Source: Bacillota bacterium | GTDB taxonomy: Bacteria; Bacillota; SHA-98; Ch115; JABLXJ01 | Direction of reading: 5' to 3' | DNA length: 64,000 bases | Assembly (NCBI GenBank): GCA_013178125.1 | Contig: JABLXJ010000009.1 | Coordinates: forward strand, 1-64,000 | Shown: positions 18,819 through 27,108 of the stretch, one piece after another | Position numbering within the stretch: position 1 is the stretch's first letter | Layout of the letters: the number at the start of each line of letters is the position of its first letter | Made by a program: the position numbers and the translations under genes | Notes under the pieces: generated by a model | Databases searched by the model: none | What the model was told of the DNA's origin: nothing | Seen by the model: the letters and a program-made list of their open reading frames with translations, nothing else

Positions 18819-19000
18819 AACAAAACCCTCCAAAAGATGTAATATTTGGAGGGCCAAGTCATCTGTCGCAAAAATCTTTGTTTGGTGTATCATCACTACT
18901 CTGCTTCTGATCAGCGACAAGGGACTGTGGGGTCATTATGTACCTTTTTGCCACCCGATTATGGCTTCTAGCAGGGGTTTTACATATTCTAGTCGGCCTG

Positions 19001-19041
19001 GGATTAAGAGTCAGCTGCTCTACCAACTGAGCTAATGGCGC
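19001..19041 (-). pseudogene. 5' half of a tRNA-Lys (CTT), truncated
   Basis: Reading on the minus strand from 19041, the sequence gives a full acceptor 5' strand, T8-A9, a normal D arm, the 5' anticodon stem and loop CTCTTAA with anticodon CTT. From the 3' side of the anticodon stem on, the sequence is unrelated (CCCAGGCCGACTAG). No variable loop, T arm or 3' acceptor strand follows, so the tRNA cannot fold. It sits between tRNA-Met and the recombinase gene and may be a remnant of island integration, or a misjoined contig. Confidence 0.75.
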
Positions 19042-19062
19042 ACGCAAACTGAAATAAAATTA

Positions 19063-19139
19063 TGGTAGCGGCGACTGGATTCGAACCAGTGACGCCACGG
19101 GTATGAACCGTGTGCTCTGACCAGCTGAGCTACGCCGCC
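19063..19139 (-). tRNA. tRNA-Met (elongator, CAT)
   Basis: A 77-nt cloverleaf with encoded CCA. The acceptor is GGCGGCG paired with CGCCGCT (a G-U at position 1-72). The anticodon stem is CACGG/CCGTG with loop TTCATAC, anticodon CAT. The T arm is TGGTTCGAATCCA-like. The paired 1-72 position and lack of three consecutive G-C pairs distinguish it from the initiator next to it. Confidence 0.96.
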
Positions 19140-19144
19140 ACATA

Positions 19145-19220
<76 letters not shown>

Positions 19221-19495
19221 TCGTTTCTATCGTTTTTGGTGAAGATCGCGATCACCAGCTATTATTATAGCAGATGGAACGCTCTAGTCAAGGGGTATAG
19301 GCGAAGTTGTTCGAGACCCATCCCGGTCCCTATACCCACCCGATACCGGTAACCTGTTCGTATAATGACTCATATCATACTCATGAGCCAACAAGAGCTC
19401 CCGATGAAGCAACGGAGTCTTGAAACGACCGTCCCGCAAATCAAATTTCGCAGGTCAAATCGCTTAAATTGGCCGTTTCGCAGGAGGTGAGGTCC

Positions 19496-19955
19496 ATGCC
19501 TTCTTTTACCTTTACGTCAGATGCTTCCAATACCGGTAACCAGGTGCTTACCGCGACGGTGAGCGTTGCTATATCGCCGGAAAGGCAATATTAGCATCGC
19601 CCGCCCTTTTGCCCGGAGCCTCGGTTGTAGGCACGGTAGCTGTATCCAATGCGGGTGATGTGAGCTGCCTGTATTTTGTATCCGCGGACTGGGCCGCGGT
19701 TTCGCCGACCACCGCGAGCATGGCACAGATCCTGGCAAGCTCGCTTAACGCGAGTGTGGTGGCGAGCCCCCTGTCAGCACGATTTACACGGGCGCATTAA
19801 GTGGCCTCATAGATCAGCCAGCTGCGGGCCAATCCTTGCCGCTGGGATCGGTGCAGGAGGTAACCTTCACGGTAGCCTTACAGCCTGATGCTGGGAATCT
19901 CGTCCAAAACCGCGATCTAGCGGTCGACTTTATATTTGTGGCACAGCAGGCTTAG
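19496..19955 (+). pseudogene. TasA/CalY-like gene with two frameshifts
   Basis: A ribosome site AGGAGGTGA (19482-19490) precedes ATG 19496. Reading continues in three frames: MPSFTFTSDASNTGNQVL in the first, ALLPGASVVGTVAVSNAGD in the second (about 19600-19775), and STIYTGALSGLIDQP to AVDFIFVAQQA with stop at 19953-19955 in the third. Joined, they resemble the TasA/camelysin (CalY) family, secreted fibre-forming or spore-matrix proteins usually processed by SipW. No signal peptide is visible and the two shifts cannot both be avoided, so the gene is probably dead. The region between it and pckA shows other gene debris. The alternative, two sequencing errors, is possible but less likely. Confidence 0.65.
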
Positions 19956-20265
19956 TTTCTATGGCACGGCAGGTATGATGCAGCAGACCTAATTGATCCA
20001 TAACTCGGCTACAACTCGATGATCCCATTTCGACGACCCTGTAAGATCCTGTAAAGATGGTCCTATGAAATACGATCATTGTCAAGGCAAGAGTAAGGTA
20101 TAAGATCGACAAGAGTGGCGAGGGGACTCGCTCTTGCGGGCTCGCCTCGCCTTTAAAAGCTCCATAGCGCGCATAAGCCCAGGGATGGAGACGCTATTTC
20201 AATCCAGGACACCACGCCTTGGGAATGAGTGGGCATCTTATGCACGCTATGGAAAACTCTAGAAA
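19956..20265. other. Intergenic stretch with a hairpin
   Basis: No gene is supported. A hairpin with arms GGCGAGG (20117-20123) and CCTCGCC (20145-20151), followed by TTT, may be a terminator for the damaged TasA-like gene. The rest looks non-coding. Confidence 0.4.
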
Positions 20266-20986
20266 ATGGGAAGGAGTTGTAGAAGCAGGGGGAATCAGGC
20301 TAATGTCGAAAACATCTCCAGGGATATCACCCAATATGAGTGCCAGTGGCGAGAATTCGGTCGTAGATCGCGCCCTGAGCCTGAGTGTGAAGAAAAGGCT
20401 TCAAAATCCGCAAAGCCTCAAGACAGTAAACTCAGACTTCAAGGCAATAAGCTCACCGCTATGATGGTGGTGAGAAATGAGGCGGGTAGGTTTCTTGTCC
20501 AAGTCCTCGACGATCTTACTCAATGGGTTGACGAGATCGTGATCCTGGATGATGCGTCTTTGTAGGCCGGTCTCACGATGATGTCCTCGAAAAACACATG
20601 ATCCGGTGGGCGTCGATGAACGACCAGATTTTTTATTACTGGCGCCCCCCTGGATGATACCCTGGACCTATCAAAACATGGATGTAGCGCTCATCCCCTC
20701 CAAGGCGACTGAAGGGACATCCCTCTCCTGCCTGGAGGCTATGGGGGTAGGCTGCGCCGTGATCGCCTCCTATGTTGGTGGCTTGTCGGACCTGATAATC
20801 GAGGGCTACAACGGCCGCCTCATAAAGCCGACTGTTGAGAACCTGGTGTCTACCCTGGTCGAACTCATCGAGGACTCTGAAAAGCGCGCCTATCTATGGA
20901 GAAATGCCAGGGAGACCTCCCTGAGCTTCACCCTTGATATGTGGAGACTGCGATGGGCGAGGGTCATAGGTGAAGTATTCCGATAA
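20266..20986 (+). pseudogene. Remnant of a two-domain glycosyltransferase
   Basis: Two fragments in different frames. The first, ending at 20565, contains LTAMMVVRNEAGRF and VDEIVILDDAS, the start of a GT2-type glycosyltransferase with its nucleotide-binding acidic residues. The second, 20606-20986, holds the C-terminal half of a GT4-type enzyme: DVALIPSKATEGTSLSCLEA, then GVGCAVIASYVGG and a typical last helix. The middle of both domains is missing, so neither can work. GT2-GT4 fusions occur in surface or spore polysaccharide clusters. The deletion joins them within about 40 bp, which looks like internal loss. Part of the frame before 20450 is unrecognised and may not be coding. Confidence 0.65.
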
Positions 20987-21336
20987 GGTATTTCGATGAA
21001 TCTTGCTGTGAGCATTCCTAGAATGCAAGGGAAGGGATAAATCCGGGTGGAATAGGAGAAAAGGCCCCCGGAATAGGCCTCCCCACCCTCCTTTAGGATG
21101 GAAAGCCCGGCTCCAAACGCAGACGCACCAAATATACAGGGCACACAGGGCATGAGCATGCGGGGTACGACCATGAGATCCACCCCGCATCATCAAGGCC
21201 CTGTATCATCGTCTATCATCATCAAGGTCAAGCGGTCAAGGTTAAAACGGCTAGAAGAGACGCTATTCTGAAGAGACTATTCGGGTGTCATTCATACTCA
21301 TATCCATAATAGATGCTGCTCGGCCTTGACTGGATG
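20987..21336. other. Intergenic stretch downstream of pckA
   Basis: About 350 bp without a convincing gene. A short hairpin with arms GCGGGGT and ACCCCGC lies at 21160-21188 with a 15-base loop, and no T-run follows. Repeated GTCAAG motifs near 21220-21240 have no clear meaning. Confidence 0.35.
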
Positions 21337-22920
21337 TTACTCGGCCCTGGGGCCTGCCGCGACAACGCTCTCCGGCACGCCCGAAAATTTCTCGAAGTTC
21401 TTTGCGAAGCGCCTGGCCAGCTCGCGGGCTTGCTTATCATATGCCTCCTTGTCAGCCCATGTATTCACGGGCCTGAGTATCTCGCCTGGCACATCGGGGC
21501 AGCTCTCCGGCACGAGCACTCCGAAAATGGGGTCAGGGGTGAATTTGACGCCCTCAAGCTCGCCATTCAGCGCAGCGCTCACCATTCTCCGGGTATATTT
21601 GAGGTTTATCCTCTTCCCAACCCCGTATGGCCCTCCGGACCAGCCGGTGTTGATCAAGTAGACCTGCGCTTTATGCTTCCTGAGCTTCTCCCCGAGCAGG
21701 TTTGAATAAACCACGGGGCGCAACGGGAGGAATGGAGCCCCGAAACAGGTAGAGAAGGTTGCCTCCGGCTCTATGATTCCCCGCTCGGTCCCGGCCAGCT
21801 TGCTGGTGTAGCCCGAGAGGAAGTGGTACATCGCCTGGTCCTCAGTGAGCCTGGCGATAGGGGGCAGGACGCCGAACGCATCGGCGGTGAGGAAGACCAC
21901 GGTCTTCGGGTGGCCTGCCACGCCCGGGACGACCGCACCGGGGATATGATCGATTGGGTAACCCGAGCGCGTATTTTCCGTGATGGCGTTGCTATCGAAG
22001 TCTATATCGCGAGTCTCCTCGTCGACCACCACATTCTCCACGACGGCGCCAAAGCGGATCGCGTCCCATATCTGGGGCTCGGTCTCGGGTGACAGGTGAA
22101 TACACTTGGCATAGCAACCGCCCTCGAAGTTGAACACCCCGTCGTCGGACCAGCCATGTTCATCGTCGCCGATCAGGCGCCGGTCCGGGTCCGCCGAAAG
22201 CGTGGTCTTCCCGGTGCCGGAGAGCCCAAAGAAGAGGGCCACATCCCCGTTCTTGCCGACATTTGCTGAGCAGTGCATCGGGAAAACGCCCTTATGAGGC
22301 AGTATGTAATTCATGACGGTGAATACGGACTTCTTCATTTCGCCAGCATATCTCGCAGCACCTATAATCACGACGTTCTTTTCATAGTTGATGATGACGA
22401 AAGCCTCGGACCTCGTGGCATCGATCTCGGGAACCGCATTGAAGCCCGGCGCGCATATGACGGTGAATTCGGGCTTGTGCTCTTTGAGTTCCTCTGCTGA
22501 GGGGCGCAGGAAGAGTTGGTGCGCGAAGAGATTCTGCCACGCAAGCTCGTTGACGACGCGGACCGGCAGGCGATACCTGGGGTCTGCGCCGACGAAACCA
22601 TCGAAGATGAAAAGCTCGCGGTTCTGCAAGTAAGCCGTAAGCCGCTTGTAAAGCCGCTCGAATGCGTCGGGGGCAAATGGTTTGTTAGGACCGCCCCATA
22701 GTATCTCCTCGTGAGCCGTCCCGGAATCAACGAAAAACCGGTCATTGGGTGAGCGCCCGGTGTATTTTCCCGTCCTTACGCTCAGGGCACCCTTGGTGGT
22801 GAGCATTCCTTCTCCGCGCGCGAGGGCGCGCTCCACCAGTGAAGGCACCGAGAGATTGCGGTGGACCTTCCCGGGGTTAATGATGCCGAGCGATTCAAGG
22901 TTGTAAGTTTCAGTGTTCAT
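21337..22920 (-). CDS. pckA: Phosphoenolpyruvate carboxykinase (ATP)
   Basis: A 527-residue cytosolic enzyme converting oxaloacetate and ATP to PEP, CO2 and ADP, or running in reverse as an anaplerotic, energy-saving step in anaerobes. The P-loop GLSGTGKTT lies near residue 237, followed by LIGDDEHGW (metal and nucleotide contacts). The N-terminal [14 protein letters not shown] motif and the C-terminal [12 protein letters not shown] and WSGGPYGVG segments are characteristic of the ATP type. Length matches the family. ATG 22920 was chosen with GAGGTG 9 bp upstream; the upstream GTG lacks good spacing. It stands alone. A perfect palindrome lies about 240 bp before its start, but linkage is not proven. 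Confidence 0.97.
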   Translation of the reverse strand: MNTETYNLESLGIINPGKVHRNLSVPSLVERALARGEGMLTTKGALSVRTGKYTGRSPNDRFFVDSGTAHEEILWGGPNKPFAPDAFERLYKRLTAYLQNRELFIFDGFVGADPRYRLPVRVVNELAWQNLFAHQLFLRPSAEELKEHKPEFTVICAPGFNAVPEIDATRSEAFVIINYEKNVVIIGAARYAGEMKKSVFTVMNYILPHKGVFPMHCSANVGKNGDVALFFGLSGTGKTTLSADPDRRLIGDDEHGWSDDGVFNFEGGCYAKCIHLSPETEPQIWDAIRFGAVVENVVVDEETRDIDFDSNAITENTRSGYPIDHIPGAVVPGVAGHPKTVVFLTADAFGVLPPIARLTEDQAMYHFLSGYTSKLAGTERGIIEPEATFSTCFGAPFLPLRPVVYSNLLGEKLRKHKAQVYLINTGWSGGPYGVGKRINLKYTRRMVSAALNGELEGVKFTPDPIFGVLVPESCPDVPGEILRPVNTWADKEAYDKQARELARRFAKNFEKFSGVPESVVAAGPRAE

Positions 22921-23329
22921 AGTTGCGATCACCTCTTAAATTATGTTCTGCCTTTCCCCTGTTTTAATTCTTGTTTTCTTTTCCCTCAGCCGGGGCTGGG
23001 GCAGGGATCGCTGGCCAGAAAGATATTACACCTACTATACCATATGGCTTATCAGGAGTCAATGGCGTTTGACGCGGTTTATCCTGAAGAGCCTCAGTTA
23101 TGGCGCTCATCTGCAAGTATAATCCCTCAGACACGGTTTCAGGAGGACACGCACCTGTTATGCATATTTATGCATAAATATGCAAACCCCAGAATGCCCT
23201 GACACCTCCCGGGCAAGCCGGTCAGTCGCGGGGTCGCAGGGCTACTGGTCACAGGGCTGACCAGGGGATAAAAGAGGATTTCCGCCCGGGGCGTCGAAAT
23301 AGCTTGAGGTAACGGATGGGGTGATTTAT
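22921..23329. other. Divergent intergenic region between pckA and the DUF89 gene
   Basis: About 400 bp with no gene. It must hold promoters for both divergent genes. A 24-bp perfect palindrome at 23161-23184, listed separately, is the only strong element seen. Confidence 0.5.
23161..23184. promoter_or_regulatory. 24-bp perfect palindrome resembling paired ARG boxes
   Basis: The sequence is its own reverse complement across 24 bp. It contains TGCATATTTATGCA (23161-23174) and TGCATAAATATGCA (23171-23184), which share TGCA. Each fits the TGMAT-WWWW-ATKCA arrangement of ArgR/AhrC sites, although C is used at the variable base. It lies between divergent pckA and the DUF89 gene. An arginine regulator would be a natural binder, but another repressor cannot be ruled out. 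Confidence 0.5.
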
Positions 23330-24235
23330 GTGAAGGCGAGACCCGAATGTATTACATGTATCATGGATGATGTTATCGGCGCGGCAAAAACCATCCCCTT
23401 GGACGATAGTTCAATGTTTCAACTGATCCGTGAAGCGCTTTCGGCTCTATCCACATCCTATAACGCAGATACGTTTCCCTCATACTATATAACCAAGGTC
23501 CATAGGATCCTGAAACACCTGGCCCGGAAATCCATCCTCTTTGAGGAACAGCGGGCGGCAGCAAACGAGGTCGGCATGCGCGTGCGGGAGAGGCTCCGGC
23601 AGCGCGCGCAAGGCCTCAGCGGTGCTGAGAGATTTTATCTCCTGGCCAGGTGGGCGATAGCCGGAAACAGCCTTGATTTCAGGACTGTCGGGACGGGCTA
23701 CGATCTATCACTCGATGCCATCGAAGCGATGCTTGATAGCTACGCCTCGAGGCCGCTCGTGCGCGATGATCTGCAGGGGATACTCGCGGCGGTCAGATCC
23801 GCGCGACGAATTCTATATGTCCTCGACAATGTTGGCGAGATCGCCCTGGACTGCCTCCTCATAGAGGAGATTAAAAACCAGGCACCTTGTGCGCCCCACG
23901 TGACTGCGGCTGTAAAGAGCGGGGCTATAACGAGCGACGCCATCTATGAAGATGCTTCCCGCGTCGGCCTTCCCGGGGTTGCCGATAGCATCGTAACCTC
24001 TGGGTCCGACACGCTCGGCATAAGCTATGACGAGATGTCAGGCGAGCTCAGGGAGGAGCTTGCCGCGGCCGATCTCATCATCTCAAAAGGCCAGGCGAAT
24101 TTCTACGTCCTCTCGGAGCCAGTTGACATAATCCACGCGCAGATAGCTTGCCTCTTCACCACGAAGTGTTTACATGCTGCAAGGGCCGCGGGCATGGAGG
24201 TCCTCGGACCGTCGGCCGTGCTGCTTCGCGCTTGA
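23330..24235 (+). CDS. DUF89 (ARMT1-like) metal-dependent phosphatase
   Basis: A 301-residue DUF89 family protein (COG1578). Family members are damage-control phosphatases acting on aberrant phosphometabolites. The N-terminus has the paired cysteines in RPECITCIMDD. Conserved Asp and Asn residues sit in LYVLDNVGEIALD and ADLIISKGQANF; the former holds the metal-binding Asp-Asn pair of the catalytic site. GTG at 23330 gives a normal N-terminus just before the cysteine motif, with GGGGTG upstream; GTG at 23321 is also possible. It has no operon partner. The substrate is unknown. Confidence 0.85.
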   Translation: MKARPECITCIMDDVIGAAKTIPLDDSSMFQLIREALSALSTSYNADTFPSYYITKVHRILKHLARKSILFEEQRAAANEVGMRVRERLRQRAQGLSGAERFYLLARWAIAGNSLDFRTVGTGYDLSLDAIEAMLDSYASRPLVRDDLQGILAAVRSARRILYVLDNVGEIALDCLLIEEIKNQAPCAPHVTAAVKSGAITSDAIYEDASRVGLPGVADSIVTSGSDTLGISYDEMSGELREELAAADLIISKGQANFYVLSEPVDIIHAQIACLFTTKCLHAARAAGMEVLGPSAVLLRA

Positions 24236-24423
24236 GCAGTTCGTGCCCGATTCATCCGCTCCTGACCCGGGTCACCTGTGCTTGAGGGTGCTTGAGGCGT
24301 TTCAAGCCGCCCGGACCTATCGTGCCTAAATAGCCCTCTCTAAGCAACTCGTATTTGTCTCGTATTTGTATTGATAAATTTTATGCACGCCAAGCACGCC
24401 AACTTAATTTAACATACACTAAC

Positions 24424-24873
24424 TCAATTCAACAATAGCTTGGCCCCGGCGGCTAGCAGCACCAGCCCGAGGCCCTTGAGCCATGTGAAGGGAACGCGCT
24501 GGAGGCCGAACAGCCCGTAGTGGTCTATTATCAAGGCGGTCATAACCTGGCCAACGATGATCAAAGTCGTTGCCACTGCGACGCCGAGCCTGGGGATGCT
24601 TACAACAACGCCGTAGACAATCAGCACCCCGAGCAGGCCGCCGGTGAGCGTATACCAGGGAGCGCCCGGGAGCCGTCCGATATCGCCCTTGCCGAGGCCC
24701 AGGACGAACAGGATTATGGCGATGGTGATAAGCCCAACTACGTGGACAACCAGGGTGGCCTCCCAGAGGCCTATGACCTTTCCGAGGCGCGAGTTCAGCG
24801 AGCCCTGGACGGCCATGAAGACGCCGGAGAAAACAGCTACAACAAGGGCGACGAGCTTAAATGAAAACGGCAT
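24424..24873 (-). CDS. YdcZ-like (DUF606) DMT-superfamily membrane protein
   Basis: A 149-residue integral membrane protein with about five hydrophobic helices. MPFSFKLVALVVAVFSGVFM at the start, then QGSLNSRLGKVIG and the last helix GLGLVLLAAGAKLLLN match the DUF606/YdcZ family of drug/metabolite-type transporters. These short forms often act as dimers. ATG 24873 is favoured because GGGGTG lies just before it; the longer frame adds 15 unlikely residues. No neighbouring gene suggests a substrate. Confidence 0.85.
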   Translation of the reverse strand: MPFSFKLVALVVAVFSGVFMAVQGSLNSRLGKVIGLWEATLVVHVVGLITIAIILFVLGLGKGDIGRLPGAPWYTLTGGLLGVLIVYGVVVSIPRLGVAVATTLIIVGQVMTALIIDHYGLFGLQRVPFTWLKGLGLVLLAAGAKLLLN

Positions 24874-25254
24874 AGACACACCCCGCGGCCCCTCCTGCCC
24901 GGGAGAATACTGACGCAAATCCCGCCGGGAGATAGATACTGCCCGGGATAATAGATACTACCTAGAAAATAGACATTACCCCAGCTAAGGCCATTTTCAT
25001 TCCCTGCTGGTGCCGTCCAAGGCGGCATGGGCGTCTGCTAGGAAATACTCTTGCTCCTGGAGAGGGGCTTTTATCTTCACTCCTATTTTAGCCCCCCGGA
25101 GAGTCATACATTCACCTACTTAAATTTTATTCGCTCATTACCTATATGCATCATTATCTACTCAATTATCTACTCACCCAATCCGGTCGAACTCATCCGA
25201 TCCGGCAGCGAACCCAATAGCCATCCGGCGGCTATTATACCCTCGCCCAGCCAG
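24874..25254. other. Intergenic stretch, no gene seen
   Basis: About 380 bp between the YdcZ gene and the end of birA. AT-rich runs around 25130-25180 lie on the downstream side of birA. No RNA gene or clear terminator hairpin was found. Confidence 0.35.
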
Positions 25255-26187
25255 CTATCTTGTCCCCTGCGTGCCTCCTGCAACCTGCCCGATAATCTCA
25301 CCAGCCGATATCGTAATGGAGCCCTCGCTGGTTTCGATCACAAGGGAGCCATCAGCGCTCAATGCCCGGGCCACGCCCCTGACCTGCCGGTTGCCGCTGG
25401 CCACCGTCACATAGGAACCCAACGTGCAGCAGAGAAGCTCCAGCTCACGCAGGATATCGGCGAAGCCCGAGGCCAGGTAACGGTCGTAAAGCGCCTCGAA
25501 TTCGCGCAATATGTGGTCAAGCACGTTATCGGGGTCCAGCTCAGGCTGCTGCTCCAACTCAGCCTGCGAATCCGGCTCCGACGCCAATCTCGGCTCGATC
25601 TCTGCCAATATCGACGTGGCCCGCCCCTGCAATTCCTCCGGGAATTCGTCCCTCCTGATGCGGATATTCAAACCCATTCCGAGCACAATATACTCAATCC
25701 TATCCCCGGCGATCCTGGCCTCCGCCAAAACCCCACAAAGCTTGCGCCCCTCGACGACTACATCATTGGGCCACTTCACCCTCGCATCGATCTCCGCAAT
25801 TCTCCGCAAGACCCTGGCAACCGCAAGCGCCCCGATGAGCCCCACCTGCCCTGCAGACCCCGCCACGACCCCCGGGCGCAGGATCATCGAAAACCACAGG
25901 CCGCCGCCAGGCGAAAACCATACGCGCTTCATGCGACCGCGACCAGCAGTCTGCCGCTCTGCAACCACGCATGTCCCCTCGGGCTCCCCCTCCTCGGCCA
26001 GCTTCCGGGCGAAAATATTTGTCGAATCGACCTCGTCAAGTCGAATAATCCTCCGACCAATGCCCCCCCGACCTACAACCTTATGATCTACAACCTTCTG
26101 ACCCATATCTATTCGAGCCATAGCCATCCTGTCTAAACCCATGCCCAGGCCCATGTCCATGTCCATATCCACGTCACCTAAACCCAT
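25255..26187 (-). CDS. birA: Biotin-protein ligase, no HTH domain
   Basis: About 300 residues. It activates biotin with ATP and attaches it to a lysine of carboxylase carrier proteins. The biotin/ATP loop GRGRMKRVWFSPGGGLWFS, the KWPNDVVVEGRKLCGVLAEA strand and GMGLNI are clear. The C-terminal SH3-like domain ends the protein (GSYVTVASGN, GIIGQVAGG-like). There is no N-terminal winged helix, so it should not be a repressor. The first 20 residues are a Gly-Met-Asp low-complexity tract encoded by a short duplication, so the true start may be one of several later ATGs. It overlaps the folK stop by 10 bp (ATGGGTTTAG), implying coupling. Confidence 0.93.
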   Translation of the reverse strand: MGLGDVDMDMDMGLGMGLDRMAMARIDMGQKVVDHKVVGRGGIGRRIIRLDEVDSTNIFARKLAEEGEPEGTCVVAERQTAGRGRMKRVWFSPGGGLWFSMILRPGVVAGSAGQVGLIGALAVARVLRRIAEIDARVKWPNDVVVEGRKLCGVLAEARIAGDRIEYIVLGMGLNIRIRRDEFPEELQGRATSILAEIEPRLASEPDSQAELEQQPELDPDNVLDHILREFEALYDRYLASGFADILRELELLCCTLGSYVTVASGNRQVRGVARALSADGSLVIETSEGSITISAGEIIGQVAGGTQGTR

Positions 26188-26197
26188 GCCCAGGCCC
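26133..26197. repeat. 20-bp direct repeat at the folK-birA junction
   Basis: CTAAACCCATGCCCAGGCCC occurs at 26133-26152 and again at 26178-26197, 45 bp apart. The right copy carries the folK stop codon and the first possible birA start. The left copy lies inside the birA frame and encodes the repeated Gly-Met stretch. It seems a small tandem duplication. Confidence 0.8.
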
Positions 26198-26744
26198 TTT
26201 TGTATAGCCTTACGCCCCCTTTTGAACCTAAATCCTCCAAATGCTCTTTAGTGAGCAGATCACGCAGGCTCAGGCCCCGTCCCCCCGTTCCCGGAGTGAT
26301 GGTGATATTAGTGATATCCGTATATGGATTCAAGTCCGCCAGCGGCACTAAAACAAAGCCCCGCTGCCACATGCGGGGGTGGGGTATTTCTAGATCCTTA
26401 TCCCTGATGGTCCGATTACCGTAAAGAAGGATATCGATATCGACCGTCCGGGGCCCCCAGCGAACCGGCCTTACCCTCCCGAGTGCGTCCTCCACATGGA
26501 GGGCCCGTGCCAGCAGCTGGTGCGGATCGAGGGTCGTCTCAATCTCCACCACGGCATTCAGGAACGGGCCCTGTTCCGTGTAGCCAACCGGGTCGGTTTC
26601 ATAGAGGGGCGAGACCTTCAAGAGGGTTACTCCCGGCCCCTCGACAAGCAACTGTAAGGCCCGCCTCAGGTTTGCCTCGCGGTCCCCGAGGTTGGAGCCA
26701 AGGCCGAGATAAGCTATGATAGGATTAATTTTATTCCAAATCAT
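26178..26744 (-). CDS. folK: 2-amino-4-hydroxy-6-hydroxymethyldihydropteridine pyrophosphokinase
   Basis: A 188-residue cytosolic enzyme that transfers pyrophosphate from ATP to 6-hydroxymethyl-7,8-dihydropterin, the step before DHPS. AYLGLGSNLGDREANL near the start, then DPVGYTEQGPFLNAVVEI and RWGPRTVDIDILLYG are diagnostic; the DIDILLYG Asp residues bind Mg. HPRM follows. ATG 26744 overlaps the end of folB, with the folB stop inside it, and is preferred over a longer frame. It forms a tight folP-folB-folK-birA run. Confidence 0.96.
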   Translation of the reverse strand: MIWNKINPIIAYLGLGSNLGDREANLRRALQLLVEGPGVTLLKVSPLYETDPVGYTEQGPFLNAVVEIETTLDPHQLLARALHVEDALGRVRPVRWGPRTVDIDILLYGNRTIRDKDLEIPHPRMWQRGFVLVPLADLNPYTDITNITITPGTGGRGLSLRDLLTKEHLEDLGSKGGVRLYKRAWAWV

Positions 26745-27108
26745 GGCCTGCCTTCCCGCGGGTGATCTCCACCTCAACGTAATCCAGGACCCCACCGACC
26801 GCGGCGTGGGGCTTGCGAACCCTGACCGTTATCTTCCTGAGATCATACGCCGACAGTATTTCCTGGGCAATAGCCTCCGCCATGGCCTCAATCAGGCTAA
26901 ACTCGCGCTCCTCGACGATATCCTTTACGATCGTATAAACATCCACATAATTGATGCTGAGTTCAAGATCGTCCGCCTGGGCTGCTGCCGAGAGGTCTGT
27001 GAACATCTCAACATCCACTTCAAACTTCTGCCCGAGTTCCTTTTCGGCTGCAAAGGCGCCATGATAACCGTACAACACCATGCCTTTAAGAGATAGTTTA
27101 TCGCTCAT
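26731..27108 (-). CDS. folB: Dihydroneopterin aldolase
   Basis: A 125-residue enzyme cleaving 7,8-dihydroneopterin to 6-hydroxymethyldihydropterin and glycolaldehyde, also an epimerase. MVLYGYHGAFAAEKELGQ and INYVDVYTIVKDIVEE, followed by SLIEAMAEAIAQ, carry the conserved Tyr, Glu and the substrate-binding region. The C-terminal VRVRKPHAAVGG has the catalytic Lys. ATG 27108 overlaps the folP stop (ATGAGCGATAA), with AGGAAAGAG just upstream. Length is normal. Confidence 0.95.
   Translation of the reverse strand: MSDKLSLKGMVLYGYHGAFAAEKELGQKFEVDVEMFTDLSAAAQADDLELSINYVDVYTIVKDIVEEREFSLIEAMAEAIAQEILSAYDLRKITVRVRKPHAAVGGVLDYVEVEITRGKAGHDLE

Noticed and set aside
17059-18847. 13-bp repeat AGATGTAATATTT at 17059-17071 and 18835-18847 flanking the recombinase gene
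   Set aside because: A 13-bp repeat is expected by chance many times in 64 kb, and it does not match the tRNA core.
18859-19047. 62-residue frame across the tRNA-Lys remnant
   Set aside because: The APLAQLVEQLTLN part is the well-known false reading of a tRNA-Lys sequence, not a protein.
19230-19495. Riboswitch-like folding upstream of the TasA-like gene
   Set aside because: Some short complementary stretches exist, but none matches the conserved core of a known class.
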